Below are positions 60,267 through 64,000 of a DNA stretch of 64,000 bases, piece by piece; position 1 is the first letter of the stretch; every line of letters starts with the position of its first letter. Source of the stretch: Calendula officinalis (Eukaryota > Streptophyta > Magnoliopsida > Asterales > Asteraceae); the NCBI GenBank assembly GCA_963853835.1, contig OY970825.1, forward strand, positions 45,108,908 through 45,172,907. The letters run 5' to 3'. A model generated the notes under the pieces. It was given only the letters and a program-made list of their open reading frames with translations, ran no database searches and was not told where the DNA came from. The translations under genes and the position numbers were made by a program.

Positions 60267-62075
60267 TCATTTCCCTCTTAAACTAACACTCTTTCTTTTC
60301 TGACTCAATGCAAATCTACGAGCCACAACAGGATTATAAAACTTCCTCATATGTTCAGATAATCTATGAATACCCCGTAAATCACCAACACTCGATAACT
60401 TCATCAAAAAACAATCAAACTTTTGATACGGCAATTTCATCCCTTTATTCAAAACCTCATCCAAAACATCACAACCATCACTTACCCTTTCACACCCAAA
60501 TAAACCTTCAATCATTACACAATAAGAATCAACATCACGAACACATCTCATGTTATCCATTTCCCGCCAAATCTCAAACGCCCGATCCACATCACCCATT
60601 TTAAAAAACATCATAACCAACATGTTATACGTTTGCACACTCGGAATACAACGCGAATCGATCATTTTCTTGTAAAGTTTAACCGCTTCTTCACTATCTT
60701 TCCTCTCACAAAGAACTTTAAGAAAACAATTATAAGTAACAATATCACACGGATACCCTTTTTTCCCCATGTCTTGGATAAATTTATATGCCGCTTTTGT
60801 TTTTCCAACCGAACAAATTCCTTCGATTATTTCCCTATATGTTGCAACATCGGGAAGACAACCACTAGACATCATTTCATCAATAATTATAAAACATTCA
60901 TCCATTTTATTTTCGCGTGCAAATGCAATGATCATGATTGAATATGTTTTGGCAGTTGGGGATGACATAAGTGTGCCCTTTGATTTCATGAATTCCAAAA
61001 GATCGCCGGCTTCTGATAACATGTTAGATTTACAAAACGTATCTATAGCCGTATTGTATGTGAAATTTTCTGGTGTGTGGCCCGTTTCGATCATTTTGTC
61101 GAGTATTTGCATACTTCTATTAGGGTTTCTAACCCTACACCAACCGAAAAACAAGATGTTATATGTGCTAGCATTGGGTTTGATTTTGTTTTTTAATTTC
61201 ATGAACATCGATTCGGCATCTTCAACCAAACAACACTTGCAAAAAGCATCCAATAATACATTAAAAGCTTCGATTTCGGGCTGCATTTTTTTTAGTTTGA
61301 CTTTTTTCTTCTTTGCAAACTTATGAAGATGAGCTAAATGCTTATCTGCATACTGTTTCAAAATCTTTAACAATCCTTCAATAGGTACGCGGTTTTTGTT
61401 ATTTCTCTTCATGTAATCCAAAAGATCACAAACGATGCGATATTGTTTTGCTTTATATTTTGTGTTTGAAAGTATATCAATCATCTCATTATATGCTTGA
61501 GGTTCATGATTATAGTTTTCTTGATTTCCAGCCCATGTAAAAAACCTAAATGCTAATTTCTCATGATATCTAAGACTACCTAAAACCTCCATCACTAATG
61601 GTGTAGTCAATTGTACACCGGTTTTGTCTAGAGATATCTCCATGTTACTATTTTCTGGGTTATTAGGCTTACAATCTATAACAATATTGTATAAATTCTC
61701 ACCATCATGAGAAATTGGAACACAAAAATTAGGTTTTTCATCTAATGGGTTTGTATCAGAACTATAATCGTCCTCGTTTTCTTTCAAATCATCATTCCCA
61801 CTCAAAACTGAAACATGCCCACCAGGTGTTTGATCAAATGCGCCACTACCATTTTCCAAACTATAAGAGTGAATCGATGCCAAATTACGAAACATTGTTG
61901 GTGGAAATGAATTTTGAAGTGAAAATGGTCTAAATTTTGATAATTTATGAGGTAAACTGAAGATGTGTGTATTGTAATAGCTAGGCGTTGATAAACTTAC
62001 ACATGGTGAGAGCGTATGATGATGAAATCTCGATGCGTAGAAGACAATACAGCGATTAATATTATTTCTTGACAT
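60267..62075 (-). CDS. P-class pentatricopeptide-repeat protein, probably mitochondrial
   Basis: An intact, intronless 602-codon ORF starting at ATG 62075-62073 in context TTCAAATGTC. PPR proteins bind organellar RNA and affect its processing, stability or translation. At least eight 35-residue PPR motifs start at residues ~269, 303, 338, 376, 411, 446, 481 and 516, with hallmarks such as FNVLLDAFCK, STYNILFFGWCR, KTYSIMIIAFAR, VTYNCFLKVLCE and QTYNMLVMMFFK. A less regular motif is at ~193. No E/DYW editing domain, so P-class. The first ~60 residues are rich in Arg, His, Ser and poor in acids, fitting an organelle transit peptide. The C-terminus (HMRKFYNPVVARRFALSQKRKS) resembles, from memory, the Arabidopsis At1g73400 type; orthology is not tested. 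No stops or shifts. The single intact host gene here. Confidence 0.93.
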   Translation of the reverse strand: MSRNNINRCIVFYASRFHHHTLSPCVSLSTPSYYNTHIFSLPHKLSKFRPFSLQNSFPPTMFRNLASIHSYSLENGSGAFDQTPGGHVSVLSGNDDLKENEDDYSSDTNPLDEKPNFCVPISHDGENLYNIVIDCKPNNPENSNMEISLDKTGVQLTTPLVMEVLGSLRYHEKLAFRFFTWAGNQENYNHEPQAYNEMIDILSNTKYKAKQYRIVCDLLDYMKRNNKNRVPIEGLLKILKQYADKHLAHLHKFAKKKKVKLKKMQPEIEAFNVLLDAFCKCCLVEDAESMFMKLKNKIKPNASTYNILFFGWCRVRNPNRSMQILDKMIETGHTPENFTYNTAIDTFCKSNMLSEAGDLLEFMKSKGTLMSSPTAKTYSIMIIAFARENKMDECFIIIDEMMSSGCLPDVATYREIIEGICSVGKTKAAYKFIQDMGKKGYPCDIVTYNCFLKVLCERKDSEEAVKLYKKMIDSRCIPSVQTYNMLVMMFFKMGDVDRAFEIWREMDNMRCVRDVDSYCVMIEGLFGCERVSDGCDVLDEVLNKGMKLPYQKFDCFLMKLSSVGDLRGIHRLSEHMRKFYNPVVARRFALSQKRKSVSLRGK

Positions 62076-62089
62076 TTGAAAAAAGATGG

Positions 62090-63080
62090 ATTTACCGAAG
62101 ACTGATGATGAATGAAATCGATGGTGATTATTAGCAATTTGCAGCCTTTGGATCAGATTAGTGTTTGATCCTGTAGCTGTTATACGATGTTTAGGGGAAG
62201 GCGTCTGTCTACCGGGTAGATTATTGTTGTTGAGCTGTTATATGATGTTTATCTTGAATTTATCAAACTCGAATCCCCATTTCTTCCTGCTCATCCGATT
62301 GTATGTTGAACTCTGATTGCTTAACTGGATTAATGCCGAATTCATGAATGGCCCTACGAGGCTACGACACTAGCGAAATCAAAAGTTCAAACTAATTGTT
62401 GGTGTAGATAACTAGCCACAGCAAAAGAACCATAGACGTTTTTTAAGTCTAGGGTTCGAATCTGAATTAAATTACTAACTTACATTTATTTGATAAATAC
62501 CCGATATTGTCTTTCCAAACACAATAATAGACATGCATTAAAAACGAAAAACATATTACAAGGAATGGAGGAAACTTTCTTGAGGACGTGAGGCAATGAA
62601 ATCAATTCAAGCAGTTGATCAAGATGCTTAACGGAAATGTCGAAACCACCATGGCGGTAGTTGAGAATTTAGGATGAAGTCTTACATTGGTAAAATAATT
62701 AAATTAAGTGAGGAGGATAAATCAATTAAATGAATATTAGTTTTTTCCTGGGTGAGCATAAAAACCGAAAAATCAAACCGTAACCGAAAAAACGAACCAT
62801 TTAAAAACCCGATGTCAATGGTTTTGACTTTTGGAAAACCCGAATATTTAGAGCGGTTTTCGGGGGCATATGAAAAACCCGACTGAAAACCCCGCCCCGC
62901 CATTATATATATCTTTCAAAATTTATAAAAATATTCTTATATTTATAAAAGATTTGACATTTAATTATATTTTAAATAAAAATATTCTATTATTAATCTT
63001 ATTTAAGTTATGTTAGTTGAAATTTATTATTACATTATATTAAACTTACTAGTTGTTTCTTTATTTATAATGGAATGTGT
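62090..63080. other. PPR upstream region and intergenic DNA
   Basis: 62090-62300 is the presumed promoter and 5' UTR of the PPR gene; GCTGTTATA(C/T)GATGTTTA occurs twice (about 62177 and 62233). 62755-62900 is an AACCGAAAAA/GAAAACCCG-rich stretch of a kind common in hAT-type remnants. Otherwise AT-rich and featureless. Confidence 0.5.
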
Positions 63081-64000
63081 CAAGGTTTGAGAGTTTTATA
63101 AATAGAAAAACCATTCCAAAAATACGGATTTACAAAAATTTTTAGTATGAAAATCAGAGTATAAAGTTTGGTGTTACAAAATAGATCAAAACCAAAGCTA
63201 AGCATAAATCCGCTCTAATGCTCTTCTATTCTAGGCCCCGCATATCTCTATCCATGCGTACCTATATCTTCGATCCCGAACCTGAGTACATAGCAAAAAC
63301 AACAAGTAGTACGTGAGACACAAAGACGTCTCGTGAGCTACATGGGTTTAGACCCCGAATAAACCAACAAGTAACACATTATATATAAATATATATATAT
63401 CATCATCATACGTCTAGTCACCCTAATGTGACCATATTGATTTTACTTTCCTAGCAATCGTAACTAGTTATATGGAACATCTCTAAATAACCCATCATCT
63501 CACGTACTTATTAATCGGGGATCCCCTTCCTTAATAAGCCTTACGATAACGGCAAGAGGGAATCGCCCAATCTACCGTTACCCGACTTCTAGCCGGATCA
63601 CGTCCGGTTAGCAAGCCTCATATCACATGATGGTCCATTGGTCGACGCCCAATCCACCCCATCCAAAGTGACCGGGGATCCCCCGAATCACCGCCAATCT
63701 ATCACTCATCATAACTTCTTGAATTATTCCATCTAAGCCCTTGGCTATCTCGTCAATCATCAAACAAGTTAGTTTTAATATTCATATTAATATATAACTA
63801 ACTCTACATACTAATAGTCTACACAATTAAGCAAGTAGACCAAACACACATAATAAAATATTTCAATGGCTATGTACCCGGTAAAGTCCACATGTACTCA
63901 TCTTAGCAAATCTCGCTCCAATAGTGATTTTAAACACAATTCTTCCTTTCCAACGGCTTTGCACACTTTCGAGAATCCACCGAAAACCCTAATATGGCAA
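63081..64000. mobile_element. probable LTR-retrotransposon sequence, cut by window end
   Basis: The composition changes to a balanced, noncoding sequence with GTACGTGAGACACAAAGACG, GGGGATCCCC (63518, 63671) and CGTTACCCGACTTCTAGCC, of the kind seen in long gypsy LTRs. No domain, terminal motif or duplication is visible inside the window, so this is a weak call. Confidence 0.3.

Noticed and set aside
60769..61326. 185-codon plus-strand ORF and neighbours 60308-60941
   Set aside because: Antisense to the intact PPR gene; no recognisable protein features.

Overview
This window looks like repeat-rich nuclear DNA from a higher plant, most likely a eudicot. It is AT-rich, has very few intact genes, and is dominated by plant transposon families: Ty1/copia Sirevirus and Ty3/gypsy-type LTR elements, CACTA, Mutator-like, hAT, Helitron and Stowaway. 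An Asteraceae source is a guess from the style of the Sirevirus proteins. The only intact recognisable protein gene is an intronless pentatricopeptide-repeat (PPR) gene on the minus strand at 60267-62075.

Layout. 1-9363: the gag, pol, extra third ORF and 3' LTR of a decayed Sirevirus-type copia element whose 5' part lies outside the window. 12156-17293: a CACTA transposon bounded by a 3-bp GAA duplication. It carries a broken 11-exon minus-strand gene that joins a Ptta/En/Spm-type transposase-like region to a Ulp1-like (C48) cysteine protease region, and no TNP2 transposase is visible. 22738-27250: a second, heavily mutated copia element on the minus strand. 29268-30364: a MITE interrupted by a hAT-like insertion. 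31993-32690: a Helitron 3' end with helicase remnants. 33183-43625: a solo LTR (target duplication CTTTA) split by a minus-strand, gag-only Sirevirus-like element (34131-41901, target duplication TAGAC). 48567-49390: a three-level nest of Stowaway inside Helitron inside MITE. 50955-51679: a hAT element with an 8-bp duplication. 52593-53393: a foldback element.

The most unusual signal is a Mutator-like family present as four copies (30641-31189, 31202-31980, 46583-48356, 55333-59298). The copies share related terminal inverted repeats. Their interiors are filled with dozens of copies of a short palindrome built on the invariant core CACATGTG. The flanking bases differ between elements but mostly change symmetrically, so the palindrome is kept: AATCACATGTGATT in three copies, GAAGCACATGTGCTTC and GAAACACATGTGTTTC in the fourth. 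Two of the elements have 10-bp flanking duplications.

The window is best read as one host gene (PPR) beside about 60 kb of nested mobile DNA. The retroelements are mostly non-functional. The nesting order can be read from target-site duplications, and several elements (gag-only Sirevirus, CACTA without TNP2, MITEs, palindrome-rich MULEs) would need proteins supplied from elsewhere to move.
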